Of a DNA stretch of 64,000 nucleotides, positions 42,701 to 52,613 are shown piece by piece. The notes under the pieces were generated by a model. It was not told the DNA's origin, did no database searches, and saw nothing but the letters and a program-made list of their open reading frames with translations. The DNA lies in the NCBI GenBank assembly GCA_033675265.1, contig JAUJYZ010000439.1:184501-248500 (forward strand). Direction: 5' to 3'. The position numbers and the translations under genes are program-made. The DNA comes from Actinostola sp. cb2023. Lineage: Eukaryota > Cnidaria > Anthozoa > Actiniaria > Actinostolidae. Numbering within the stretch: the stretch's first letter is position 1; each line of letters opens with the position of its first letter.

Positions 42701-45202
42701 CAGGGGTGTAGGGATGCAGGGGTGTAGGGATGCAGGGGTGTAGGATGCAGGGGTGTGGGGATGCAGGGGTGTAGGGATGCAGGGGTGTGGGGATGCAGGG
42801 GTGTAGGGATGCAGGGGTGTAGGGATGCAGGGGTGTAGGATGCAGGGGTGTAGTGATGCAGGGGTGTAGGGATGCAGGGGTGTAGGGATGCAGGGGTGTG
42901 GGGATGCAGGGTGTAGTGTAGGGATGCAGGGGTGTGGGGATGCAGGGGTGTAGGGATGCAGGAGTGTAGTGATGCAGGGGTGTGGGGATGCAGGGGTGTA
43001 GGGATGCAGGGGTGTGGGGATGCAGGGGTGTAGGGATGCAGGGGTGTTCTCTCTCACCCTCCCCCTACTCACCACTATCCCAGTCTTCATTTTCTGTCAT
43101 GAGCCCTTGGCTTGGAGGTGGAGTTAGTGGACGATTTGACGATCTCAGAACAGAAGGTGCTAGATAAAGAATCACATTCAAGTGGTTATAAATGAGATAC
43201 AGTAATACACACTTGAATTTCCCATTCATTACAAAATGAAAAGAGATTCTGCTGTCAAATTTGATTGACAAATGCAATGATTGCACTATGTGAAAAATCA
43301 CAATTCAAAGAAAACCAATGAAATAGTATTACAGTGCTTATATTAAAGAGGAAGGAAACTTACCAGAGTCAATAATATCTTGCCGAATTACTTCCTGGAA
43401 AAAGAAAAATATGAAAGAAAAACTAACATTAAAACAAAAACACACGAACAGAGTGAACACAATACTGTGAAGAAAAGCTGTTAACTGGCTTTAATCTCCA
43501 CAATAGGCAACTTGCACTAAGAGGTCACATGACCCTAACTCGCATAAATTGAACAGAGAGACGTACCTACCATCCAAAGTATTTTCCAAACAAAATCTTA
43601 GAAAGCGATAGATATTATTTTTAATGTCATTTCTCCTGTGTCAGACATTATGCGCTGAAACTTTGCCCTTTTGCTTTATATTTTTTTGTTTTATATTTTT
43701 TTGAATTGTATATAGCTAATTGTATAATCATTGTCAGGTTGAAAATCATAAATCATAGAAGCTGAGACCGCAAGGATGGATGGGAAATCAGTTCATGACC
43801 CACATTACATACAGATATATTCAATGTTCTCGTATATTTGAAGGTATATGAGCTATTTAACTAAGATCCTACAAGTCTGGATAAAAAGGTCGATCATTTG
43901 ACGGTGTTATTTGAGAGTTTTAATTTCCCAGAATTCCTTTTGGTCATAGCTTTCATGATTTTCAACCCGACAACGATTATGCAATTAGCTATATCTATAC
44001 GTAAAGCGCACTTGGGCATTTCTGGAGAGTGCGCTATATAAATAAAATATTATTATTTTGCTAATTTTGAGCTGCTCTTTTCATTTCTGGAGTTCATTTT
44101 GACACTGCTGTTCGATTTAAGGGGGTTGGGGTCACATGACCTCTTATACAATTCACTTTGCAAATATCATCGCATGTCATGTACATCCTCCCATGTGTAT
44201 AAACCCTACTCTCTGGTACATGTAGACAACATTACCATGTTGGTACTCATTATATTGAATGATGATAGTACATTGTACCTTGTCCAGACATGTTGAGATG
44301 TGGTACGCCAGCTCCTGCCTTGGAACCTCATGTCGCGCATTAAATGGACAACTTACAAAGTCCTTCGCATTGTGAATCTAAGAAAATGAAAAGCAAAATA
44401 TGAAAATGAATCGTAATGGACACTTCCTGTAAGTGGACACGTCCTAAATGTCGTGAACGATTCTCTCTCCACTAAGTTTAATCAGTGCTTTTATAACCAG
44501 AAATGGATCCTGGAAATTCAATAACATGGGGGCATCTAGCAGTTATCCCAATTCCTCCACGGGGGGAAGCAGGGGCACCTTAAATCGACTTACGATAACC
44601 TCCCATAACCACATCGCAAGTGTGTGTCCATTATATGAAAAATGAAGTTCTGTTGATATTTGGCATTATTTTGAGATCAACATATTTTTTAGTAACAAAC
44701 AGTCTTGTCCTTAAGTTAAGCTTATATTAAAATTATTACAATCTTGCATACTCAAGTTTCAATACAACTTTTAAAGACGAATACAGTGAAGTCGACGCTT
44801 TAGGTTGATTGATACGTTCGTATTGTAATAGAAGCCAATGGAATAAAGAACGAGAAGAAAAGAAGAAAAACGTCATTTAATTCACGACATACTATACGAT
44901 ACGTACATGTATAAAGCTTACTAGCTATGTAATTTTCAAATATAATTGAACATGAATGGGTGTATGGTCTTATACTAAATAAATACAGACCAATATAGCT
45001 ACCACAATTAAAATCAAAGAAAGAAAGAGAAAAATATAAAGCGAAATATGCTCAAAGACAATGTGTGATTTACCTTTCGACATTTAGTCAGATGGATCGG
45101 GAATCGCTTGGCCGATACACGATGTACAGGATCATACGGACATACATATTCTTCGTCAGGATCGACAGTGGAATAGGATGGCTGTGCTATTTTCTTTGAC
45201 AT
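36862..45202 (-). CDS. GTSF1-like CHHC zinc-finger protein with a dsRNA-binding domain
   Basis: Nine exons join in phase with GT-AG introns: 45202-45074, 44377-44279, 43394-43364, 43159-43073, 40398-40251, 39241-39173, 38839-38754, 38111-37893, 37121-36862 (TAG), about 375 residues. Exons 1-2 encode two CHHC zinc fingers (C21-x5-H27-x9-H37-x3-C41 in YVCPYDPVHRVSAKRFPIHL, then CPFNARH..H..C), very close to GTSF1 (CPYDKNH, CPFNARH). Exon 4 ends ENEDWDS, like the acidic-Trp region of GTSF1 (DEDWDKD). Exons 5-7 are charged. Exon 8 is a double-stranded-RNA-binding domain: LNIYCQQEKVNVPRYQ, GFQVII, KTKKEAKQNAAMVAM. The last exon is Gln/Pro-rich. GTSF1 proteins are Piwi cofactors in piRNA silencing, and their first finger binds RNA; the dsRBD suggests added structured-RNA binding. 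I know of no GTSF1 protein with a dsRBD. Confidence 0.85.
37122..37892. other. Last intron of the GTSF1-like gene, with a foldback at 37650-37758
   Basis: Non-coding. The foldback pairs ACGAACGTTGACATCAGTGA..GGCAATCTACAACG with the complement on the right (CGTTGTAGATTGCC..GACGTCAACGATCGT). The phrase ACTGACGAATAATG is directly repeated at 37627 and 37646. Confidence 0.65.
38194..38240 (+). repeat. Poly-G tract in intron 7 of the GTSF1-like gene
   Basis: A run of over 25 G with rare A, a likely hotspot for sequencing and replication errors. Confidence 0.9.
39345..39800 (+). mobile_element. LINE-like 3' tail ending in (ATT)n
   Basis: Sequence running GTAACTAGTATTTG..AGTGGGCCAAATTGG..AACCCACTTAAAAATAAAG passes directly into a 260-base (ATT)n/(ACT)n microsatellite at 39530-39795. 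A similar tail (AGAGGGCCACAAGTTTATTA..TATAAAG) lies at 57110-57300. This layout is typical of 3' ends of L2/CR1-type retroposons. No reverse transcriptase is present. Confidence 0.6.
39880..40075 (+). repeat. GACTGACT-type degenerate tetranucleotide repeat
   Basis: Imperfect TGACTGAATGATTGACTG runs in intron 5 of the GTSF1-like gene, similar in type to the array at 25880-26300. Confidence 0.8.
40449..43047 (+). repeat. 16-bp G-rich minisatellite, 2.6 kb, in intron 4 of the GTSF1-like gene
   Basis: About 160 copies of GGATGCAGGGGTGTAG with variants (GTGG for GTAG; deletions of 3-6 bases). Runs of three or four G spaced 3-6 bases apart continue along the array on the plus strand, so the gene's transcript is the C-rich strand. 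A 947-codon minus-strand frame of HPCIPTPL type is a repeat artefact that happens to run into true exon 5. Confidence 0.97.
43711..43994. mobile_element. Palindromic MITE family 2, copy 2 (intron 2 of the GTSF1-like gene)
   Basis: An inverted copy of 16944-17239: TATAGCTAATTGTATAATCA at the left, ACGATTATGCAATTAGCTAT at the right. Confidence 0.78.
43996..44056 (+). mobile_element. Retroposon-like tail (AGTGCGCTATATAAATAAAA)
   Basis: AAAGCGCACTTGGGCA..GGAGAGTGCGCTATATAAAT followed by (ATT)n. The ending is of the kind seen at 3' ends of SINE/LINE retroposons; it abuts the MITE at 43711-43994. Confidence 0.5.
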
Positions 45203-45538
45203 TATTTAAGAATGTCCTTAGCAACAAAATGAATGTCTTTTAAAAACGAGAAATCGACCTAAAATTAAAATGGCGACCGTCGAAGTCGTTCCAGGACCAC
45301 GCGGGAGTACGCGGAAAATTCAACAAATCAGGATATGACGTCACAAGGCTGGGTCGACGGAATACTATCCCAATCAAAACTCGTGCACCCCCCCAACCTC
45401 AAAACAAAACCAACAACCATATGTTGTTTGTCGCGTGCTCGCTGAAGACTGCACGGAGATTTTATTAGAAGAATCAGTCTAGGAAGAGCCTAATCGGACA
45501 AAAGTCATATCCTGGGAGTCATATATAATAACTATAAT
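45203..45538. other. Upstream flank of the GTSF1-like gene
   Basis: Presumed promoter region. An AAAATGGCGACC box (YY1-like core) lies at 45268-45279. No other gene was seen. Confidence 0.4.
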
Positions 45539-45539
45539 A

Positions 45540-45635
45540 AAGGAGAGTGAGTACGAGCATCCATAGGATGAAAATACCTCTGCGTGCTCGTTACGATGAC
45601 GAGGAAAAATCCCAGCCCCATGGACCTCACTCTCC
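45540..45635 (-). repeat. Hairpin after the recombinase ORF
   Basis: AGGAGAGTGAG at 45540 pairs with CTCACTCTCCG at about 45625. A nested pair (TACGAGCATCC / GCGTGCTCGTTACG) lies within. It follows the expected recombinase stop by about 25 bases and may mark the element's end. Confidence 0.5.
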
Positions 45636-45658
45636 GACCTGCTGAGCTCGGCCAAAAA

Positions 45659-46498
45659 CTAAATCCCTAAAGCTCTCGAAACAGAGAGCATATTGTCTAA
45701 ATTGTCCTTAAGTATAGCCATCTTTGGCATTCTCGCTGGACCATCTTCCGTGTCTCTTAAAAAGTCTATCGGGAATACCCGCATTCGCCGCAGCAGAGGC
45801 TCCACCAGCTCTCAAACTATGAACTCCTATAGTGGAAACGTCTGTAAAGTCTTTGAAGGCGTCCCTGATAAGCTCCCTCACTCTCGTATAACTGATGCTT
45901 TGTTGGCGGCGAAGTTTGGAAGACGAGGCAGGTGGAGAAATCGCTCGAAATAAAGGCAAGTCATCATCCAAGTTGATATCAGCTGCGCCAATATAGAGTT
46001 CCAAGGTTTTAACGGGGCACGTGACCAGGTCGGATCGAGCAATCGTCACCCATGCACCTTCGCGCAGCTGGTCTGTCTTGGACGATTCGACGAAAATTCT
46101 ACAAAAAGAAGAGGAAAACTTCACGTCACATGCCCTAATTTTAACCAAATCACTGAAACGAAAAAATCCCGCGTAACCTAATAAACACAAGGCTACAGTT
46201 CTTAAATCAATCACATGAGGAAGGACACTTATCTTTGATTTTTGACTCGACCAACATCTTCAGCATCTCTGCTGTAATAGGTTCTTTTTTGAGTTTTGGT
46301 CTTCCCAAGATTCTTTGAGAGGCAGAGCACATAGACGAGACTAGAGGATGGGAAGAAATCTTCGAAAGGCCTCCCAACTGCAGCGCCCAGTCGATGCTGT
46401 AGACTGCATTAAGAATAGGTGAGGGAGACGTAGCACCTTGAATGAGACATTGGAGATAAACTGCCACCAAAAATGGATTAGCTGGAAACGCACAAACA
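45659..46498 (-). pseudogene. Tyrosine recombinase relic (Crypton/DIRS-like), frameshifted
   Basis: The reading frame is broken at least twice: near 46220 (between the N-terminal part with KKEPITAEMLKMLVESKIKD and the catalytic part) and near 45708 (just after the catalytic tyrosine, where one extra base creates a stop). The catalytic domain keeps all active-site residues of the family: the first Arg in FFRFSDL, Lys in ESSKTDQL, HSLR in GVHSLRAGGASAAANAG, the HGRW box, and Tyr in KDGY; beyond the second shift the frame ends LSVSRALGI. Such integrases are carried by Crypton DNA transposons and DIRS/Ngaro retroelements. No reverse transcriptase or GCR1 DNA-binding domain was found nearby. The 5' end, near 46498, is truncated. 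Confidence 0.82.
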
Positions 46499-46679
46499 TG
46501 ATAAAACTTGCAACAACATTAACACGCTAATCACAAAGATTCAGTATGGAAAAAAATAAATTGAAATAAAATAAAATAAAAATCCCTCCTATTGAGGAGC
46601 AAGGGCAACGAAGTCAACTACAAGGAAGGGGAATTTAACATTCAAAAAGGTTTATTGGCACTTCAATCCCCATTTTACT

Positions 46680-47125
46680 TCAAGTTTACGGGCACATACC
46701 GTCCCAATCCTACAATAATATTTGCGGGCACATCACGTCCCAATATCACTGCAATTTATGGGCACATCACGTCCCTACGGGCACATCACGTCCCAATCAT
46801 TACATAACATTAACGGGCACATCACGTCCCAATATCACTGCAATTTATGGGCACATCACGTCCCTACGGGCACATCATCACGTCCCAATCATTACATAAC
46901 ATTAACGGGCACATCACGTCCCAATATCACTGCAATTTTATGGGCACATCACGTCCCTACGGGCACATCACGTCCCAATTTTACTTAACGTTAACAGGAA
47001 TACCATATTCCAATTTAATTTAATATAAATGGGCACAACACGACCCTTCAAACGGTCAATTACAATTTATCTCTCTCTGAAGATACAAAAGTTACCAATT
47101 TGGAAACAGGGCACAGATCGTCCCA
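46680..47125 (+). repeat. GGGCACATCACGTCCC modular repeat
   Basis: The 16-base module GGGCACATCACGTCCC recurs about a dozen times, spaced by a 10-40-base AT-rich spacer (AATATCACTGCAATTTAT; AATCATTACATAACATTAAC). Modules degenerate to the right (GGGCACAACACGACCC, GGGCACAGATCGTCCC). It lies upstream of the recombinase on its strand. Confidence 0.88.
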
Positions 47126-47639
47126 ACCATTCAGCAAAAAATTGCATTCCTTGGAAAACACTGAAACAAAGAGAACAAAACAAAATTGTAAACAATCAAA
47201 CATCAAAGAGTCCATCAAAATTTAAGACGTTCAGTCTCCGAAAGAGAGCACCAAGAGGACGCACCCTTAAACAAACGACCCTTAAATACCTTTATAGAAT
47301 CCCAAGGGGAACAGCACATACCGACGAGAGCACTGCTCTGATTTTTTCTCTAATTTTCAAAACGAGAAAAAATTCATATATTCCACTATCTGTCTCTTGC
47401 TTCCTTTCGACCTGGAACATATTTTCACTAAACTATTGATTCATGGTCATTGAGAGTACTTATTTCATCAGTTTAATTATCAGTGATCCATCAAATGCCC
47501 TGACGGTTTTCAAGAAATCAGTTCAACTACTCGATTGTTCAGCGTTATGAACTAAAAATTGATCCGTAGATTGTGGGCGTCCTTGTGATCGGTTTTGCTA
47601 GTTTGCGCAACAGTTCGCGGTAGTTTGTTTACTTGGTGT
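47126..47639. other. No confident gene; weak frame 47029-47439
   Basis: A plus-strand frame of about 130 codons, basic and serine/threonine-rich, opens within the degenerate module repeats. I see no domain and treat it as a likely artefact. Confidence 0.4.
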
Positions 47640-49200
47640 ACATTCAAGTTCCCTGGCTGCTACTTAGGGGCACTAAGGGTATTTTTGGGTAGGGGTTAAC
47701 CGCGGACACCTCAAAACCCTGACCCTATCCCAGACCTAAAATTTTGATTTTCCATACCCTATTCCAGACTAAAGCTTTAAAATGTATACCCTATCCCAGA
47801 CTAAAGCATAAAAAGATATACCCTATCCCAGATTGAAAGCGTGCTAAAGGGATATGTAAACTGATAGCGACTGATAATGGCATTATTGCGGAAACCATAC
47901 CCTATACCAGACCAAAACGTACCCCATCCTAGACTAAAAGTGCAAAAACGATACCCTACCCCAGACCTGGGAGCTCAAAAACCATACCCTATCCCGCGGC
48001 ACATACCCGTATAGCGTATATAGGGGAGATGGGTTACCTGTGGTACGGCCGCAAGGACTGATGGATAATGAGTGATCATGAATCATAACAAGTCAGCAGT
48101 ATTCCCCATTGCCCATTCAGTCATCTACAAATCGTTTATCACAATGGTTATCAGATCAAAATGGGTGAGTTATAAATGTACTTGTTTTAACAACTTTATA
48201 CGAGAAGTAAGTCTATCTACGCAGACGTTCGCATGTTCTAAAAATAGCTCTATTGAAATAAAGATATCCTGAGTGAGTGCATGTCCCTCTTTAATTTGTG
48301 CCTTTATTTTCTCTTGATAAAAGTTTAAAACTTTATTAAAATGTTTTTGACACTCTTTCCACAGACAACTACTGCAAACACCAAGACAACGATTAATATG
48401 TAGTCTATGTAAGCTCGTCGACGGGTTTCCAGCGGGCGATAAAGGTAAATTCATTGGCAATGTGTTTAACGTATCGAAATGGTTAGATAACTTATAACAA
48501 TACGAAGAGTTTTCACAAACTCACAACATCATTCTTCATCTTCATCCTCGGTCCAACTTCATCGATTTTTATTTGGTAAAAAGTGAAACCGAACTGCTTG
48601 CTTTGTAATTTGGCATAATAAACTTAGCTAAACTGAACTGATTAACTGGAGTCTGAGGAGAGTAGAGAGGGGAGGAGAGAGGAGGAGGGAGAGGGAGAGA
48701 CGAGGGGCGCACCTGCGAAGGCTAAAACGTCGGCAAAAGCAAAGCACAGACAAGAACACTCTTTTTTTTAATTAACTTTTAATTACCTCAAATTACCTCT
48801 TAATATGTTTACTGTATTAACGTAGATGCCCACATATATGCTATATAGGTATGTGCCCCCAAATAGGGTATGGTTTTTGAACCTCCAGATCCTTAAATTG
48901 CTTTTTCACCATAAAATAAAATATTCGATCTTTAATTTGGGTACACTTTTTTTATTTTGACTAAAAAATCCGCTTAGCGTAACAGCCAGCGTATGCACTT
49001 CTGATATTAGCGATTTCCAAAGGAATACTATTAACTTTTTCCTTAAATTGGGTCTATATTTCAGTGACAAATCCTTGGAAAGGGTATGAATTTTCCAATT
49101 CTTTATCCTTAAATAGGGTAAGGGTTTCGACATCCTGGGGGCACACCCCTATCCTAAATTTCCGTCCGGGAGTGCCCCCCCCCTCCCCCCGGGCCGTAGA
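47640..49200. mobile_element. Element with inverted modular ends around a small ORF
   Basis: The left part (47690-48025) is a degenerate tandem repeat of TACCCTATCCCAGACTAAA, ending TCAAAAACCATACCCTATC and GGCACATACCCGTATAGCGT. The right part (48830-49170) is its inverted counterpart: ATGCTATATAGGTATGTGCC, AAATAGGGTATGGTTTTTGA, then further GGGTATGAATTTTCC-type units. About 800 bases lie between, including the ORF at 48170-48454. Ends are approximate. Confidence 0.6.
48170..48454 (-). CDS. Unknown 94-residue ORF between inverted modules
   Basis: The first in-frame ATG is at 48454 (the frame opens two codons earlier with TTG). The N-terminal third is proline/serine-rich; then CLGVCSSCLWKECQKHF contains four cysteines in 14 residues; the rest looks helical and amphipathic (LNFYQEKIKAQIKEGHAL). 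No known family was recognised. It may be a gene fragment carried by the surrounding repeat. Confidence 0.3.
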   Translation of the reverse strand: MNLPLSPAGNPSTSLHRLHINRCLGVCSSCLWKECQKHFNKVLNFYQEKIKAQIKEGHALTQDIFISIELFLEHANVCVDRLTSRIKLLKQVHL

Positions 49201-49531
49201 TGGTTTACTTCTAGCAAGAGAAAATGATAAGTACAATAACTTACAATGATAAGTACAATAACTTACAATGGCTATCCTAGAAAAATACTAGTTGCATGCA
49301 ACGCTAACAACGCTTCAGAATTGGTACTGAAATTGTTGAGGGGGCCAATTATGTTTGCTTCGGTGATATGAACTGAAAATAAACATTTTTGTAGGATCAT
49401 AATAAATAACGTTGCTTTATCACCAAATCCTTCGACACCCCTCTTGCGAAGCCCATGGGGGTAGGGGTGAGTGATGGTAGACGCACAGACTACTCCGAAT
49501 GCACAACGAAATGTTTCAGTATCTAAAGGCA

Positions 49532-50626
49532 TCAGTGCATATTGACGCCCAGAGATATCGATGGAACGTCCGACCTCGACATGACGATAGTCTTTCTCGT
49601 TAAAATGCGTAGAAAGGCAGATCTGAACTCCAAACTGCGCCAGCAGTATATCAGCGGATTCCAGAAAGAGCCTACAAAAGTCAACAGCTTCATCAGACTA
49701 TTAAAGATACCCTCAGACTCGAACCTTGGCGGAAAACACCAGGGACAAATCTCTTTGAGAAAGTAGTATAAACATGATGGGAACCATGAAATGATGAAGA
49801 GACCGATCACAATTGTTACCGTCCTGGTCCCCTTTGTTTCGCGATTATGATGCGGCACTACACAATGGCCGTTGTTTCGTTCTATTTGTATTTTTCTAAG
49901 CACACGGCGTACAGTGATATACATGTCAACGTAGCAAATCAAGATAAATAGAAACGGAATGAATACGTTGGAAACGATCACCATAATACTCCACCAGCTT
50001 GTAGGTCGGTAGTGACAAACATCATCCCCACCTCCACCCCGTAAGGGAAGAAATGGTAGTAATGATATCATCAGAGCATCAATCCATACTACAACAAGCG
50101 CGATGCGAAGACGACGACTTGAAATTATGGTATGATATTTCAGCGGGAATCTAACTGCGATCATGCGCTCTGCGCTTATCACAGCCAGGCTCACAATAGA
50201 GCAGTAACCGGAAGTAAAGTACGAAAACCGGAAAACGTCACAGATCACTCCTTCCCAGGCCCTTGAAAGCACCAGAGGTGATTTTTTGATGAGATAGGAT
50301 GGCATTGCAAAAATTCCAGCCAATAGGTCCGCTAGTGCCAGACTTCCAATGGGAATGTAGGTGGGACGCTGAAGGGTAGACTGGGTCCATATTGATATGA
50401 GCACAAGGGTGTTTCCAATGATGGTTCCAACAGACAATAGAGACAATACAACAGCTAGTACTTCAAAGGGGACTTGCTGTTCGGGTATTGGTTGGCCAAC
50501 AGATGAATTATTCATAGTGTGCGCCAAGAACACTGAAATGGGAACGTAGAAAACATTAATAAAAAGTGAATCAATAAACTGCATGGTAAACATCTTTTTC
50601 TTCAATTCAGATGGTTGTGCCGCCAT
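49532..50626 (-). CDS. Rhodopsin-family GPCR, intronless
   Basis: About 364 residues from the ATG at 50626, in AAATGGCGGC; an alternative start is the later MNNSS (about 50514), which would place two N-glycosylation-type sites at the terminus. Seven membrane segments are clear: TM1 with GNTLVL, TM2 with LALADLLAG, TM3 ending in ERM (in place of DRY), TM4, TM5, TM6 with SWFPSCL in place of CWxP, TM7 with NPLIY (NPxxY class). Cysteines before TM3 (VICDVF) and in loop 2 (DVCHY) suit the usual disulfide. It belongs to class A, of the adenosine/melanocortin/opsin-like sort expanded in early animals; the ligand cannot be told. The second receptor locus lies about 2 kb away, on the same strand. Confidence 0.88.
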   Translation of the reverse strand: MAAQPSELKKKMFTMQFIDSLFINVFYVPISVFLAHTMNNSSVGQPIPEQQVPFEVLAVVLSLLSVGTIIGNTLVLISIWTQSTLQRPTYIPIGSLALADLLAGIFAMPSYLIKKSPLVLSRAWEGVICDVFRFSYFTSGYCSIVSLAVISAERMIAVRFPLKYHTIISSRRLRIALVVVWIDALMISLLPFLPLRGGGGDDVCHYRPTSWWSIMVIVSNVFIPFLFILICYVDMYITVRRVLRKIQIERNNGHCVVPHHNRETKGTRTVTIVIGLFIISWFPSCLYYFLKEICPWCFPPRFESEGIFNSLMKLLTFVGSFWNPLIYCWRSLEFRSAFLRILTRKTIVMSRSDVPSISLGVNMH

Positions 50627-50639
50627 TTTCAAATTATTT

Positions 50640-52613
50640 CAATATGTCTCTTCTGTACAACAACAACAACAACTTTTATTGAGCACCTGAATTGTGTACA
50701 AGATTGGAATTTATTACTGAGATTAAGAGGATATTTATTTCAACATCGCGTAATATCCGCCAAAAGCGCCAAAAACCAGCCCTTTTGAACAGTTTGACTT
50801 TCGATTTTCGCTTTTCTCTAATTTTATTTTAACTAAGCACAAACTATTAAAAACAAAGTAAATTGTCTACCTAAAGCTATTTTAGCATTGTACAAAGCCA
50901 TTTTCCTGCATTTTGTTTCAAATTTGAGGTAATTCAGGGGAAAACATCAGCAACAATAGTAAATATACAGATCTAGCCCATGTGGACAGTTTTCAAATCA
51001 AATTTTCACTTTGGGTTAACACTCTAATTTCACTTTTACCGGTCAAAAACCATCACAAACAACTTGAATTCTTTGCTAAAGCATTTTTAGCTTTGTACAA
51101 AACGTATTTTCCAGCCTATTGCTTTTTGGCGCTCAATACGCGCGTTCGTAAAAAATATTCTCTTAATACAAAAAGGTAAGAAATTTATACATAATTTACA
51201 CGATGTAAATATCGCGTAAATTTTGTGTATAATGGCGACATTTCTCGCTTAATTTGTAATTTCGCTGTTGCCATGGTGATACTTCTTCCTCTCTCAAGAC
51301 AAAAATGACGTCGTTCTTTTTCCGCTACTGTAATTTGTACTTTCCGTTAGTTGACAAACACCGTCACCATTTGATTACCTACACAAATTCGTGTAAATTT
51401 CATTTAAACTAAATGTACTTGCCGTTTTGGACATTTATACACACTGAATTTTCAACAAATTTACACATAATTTTCACCGGTCAAGAGCGTGCGTCCCCAC
51501 TCCCCTTCCCCCTATACGTGTTTAGGTAAACCATTTTAGTTGTTGTAGTCAGAAAAAGTCTATATACTAATAGAGATCTCAGTGAATGCGCCCATAAGAC
51601 CGCTCGAAGTCAGTGTTATCAGGGTTTAATGAAATGTACACACACACACATCTAAATAAATAATTACTAAGATGAAGGATTAATTGTGTTTTTAGTTGAA
51701 CTTGTAAGTTGTGCCCCATTTTAGTTTGAAGAGTTATAGCTTTTAGAAAAAAGATTTTTTGTCAAAAATAACCACACTGAAGAAAAAAAAAACTTTGCAC
51801 AAAAGTACTTAATAAAATACGCTTCAACTGCAGTGGGTACAAACAACTTTTAGTATGTACTTCTTTCAAGGCTTTACATTGTTCTCTGTGGATTTCGTGC
51901 AAGGGGTTTTTGTTTATACAATAGCTAGTAATCTAATGTGCACGTGCCGTCATTTAGAATAAGTTGCAGTAATAGCTTGACTTTTTTGTACACATTTGAA
52001 ATAAGACTATTACTACTAAAGTTATTGAGTACTTGGATACTTAAGTAATTAAATAGAAAACGAGGCACGGACCATGTAAAGTATTTCAACAAGGTCGTTC
52101 TTCATTGCAGTTTTAAGTTTGAATATACTGACGCTATTCCAGAGAAAGCAGTAGTATTCATAAACAACTTTGTTATTTTCTGGTTTACGAGTGACTATTA
52201 AATCCTTTATCCTTAGTTAATAAAATATCAACTTCACGTTATCAATAATTGTACAAAAGGAGTGTGAATTACTTAAGGCCGTATTGTTATGGTCAAGTTG
52301 CTTATAACGTAAAGTTAATAAATGGTTTAAACTAATTAACAACACCAATTGAAGATTAAATGGACTGCACTTTTGCTCCGTAACATAATAAAAGTAAAAA
52401 CGAAGGTGAAACTTTTCGCAAAAATCGTTTTCATCTCGATACTTCTGGGCACAAGTTCACGCTAGTACAAGGAGGTTAGCGGCATATTCATATAATAAAC
52501 TACAACAGCAAAGTACGAGAGAACGACTACTAGTAATGAAACTGGAAATCGTGTTCATCTCGATACTTCGGCACAAGTTGCGCTAGTCTCATTTGTTCCA
52601 TGAAATTCCACGT
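50640..52613. other. Intergenic between the two receptor genes
   Basis: AT-rich. The stretch holds a (CAA)n at 50657 and two related segments (50800-50930 and 50990-51150) sharing CTTTGCTAAAGC / CCTAAAGCTATTTTAGC and TTGTACAAA..TTTTCC, probably an old duplication. No exon was seen. Confidence 0.45.

Noticed and set aside
40400..43090. A 947-codon frame of HPCIPTPLHPYTPAS repeats
   Set aside because: A 16-bp minisatellite read on the minus strand. It fuses by accident to the true exon 5 of the GTSF1-like gene, whose acceptor is at 40398/40399.
49272..49532. Frame starting at the stop of the GPCR (ATG overlap)
   Set aside because: Lies in the 3' flank on the same strand; composition is not protein-like and no domain is seen.
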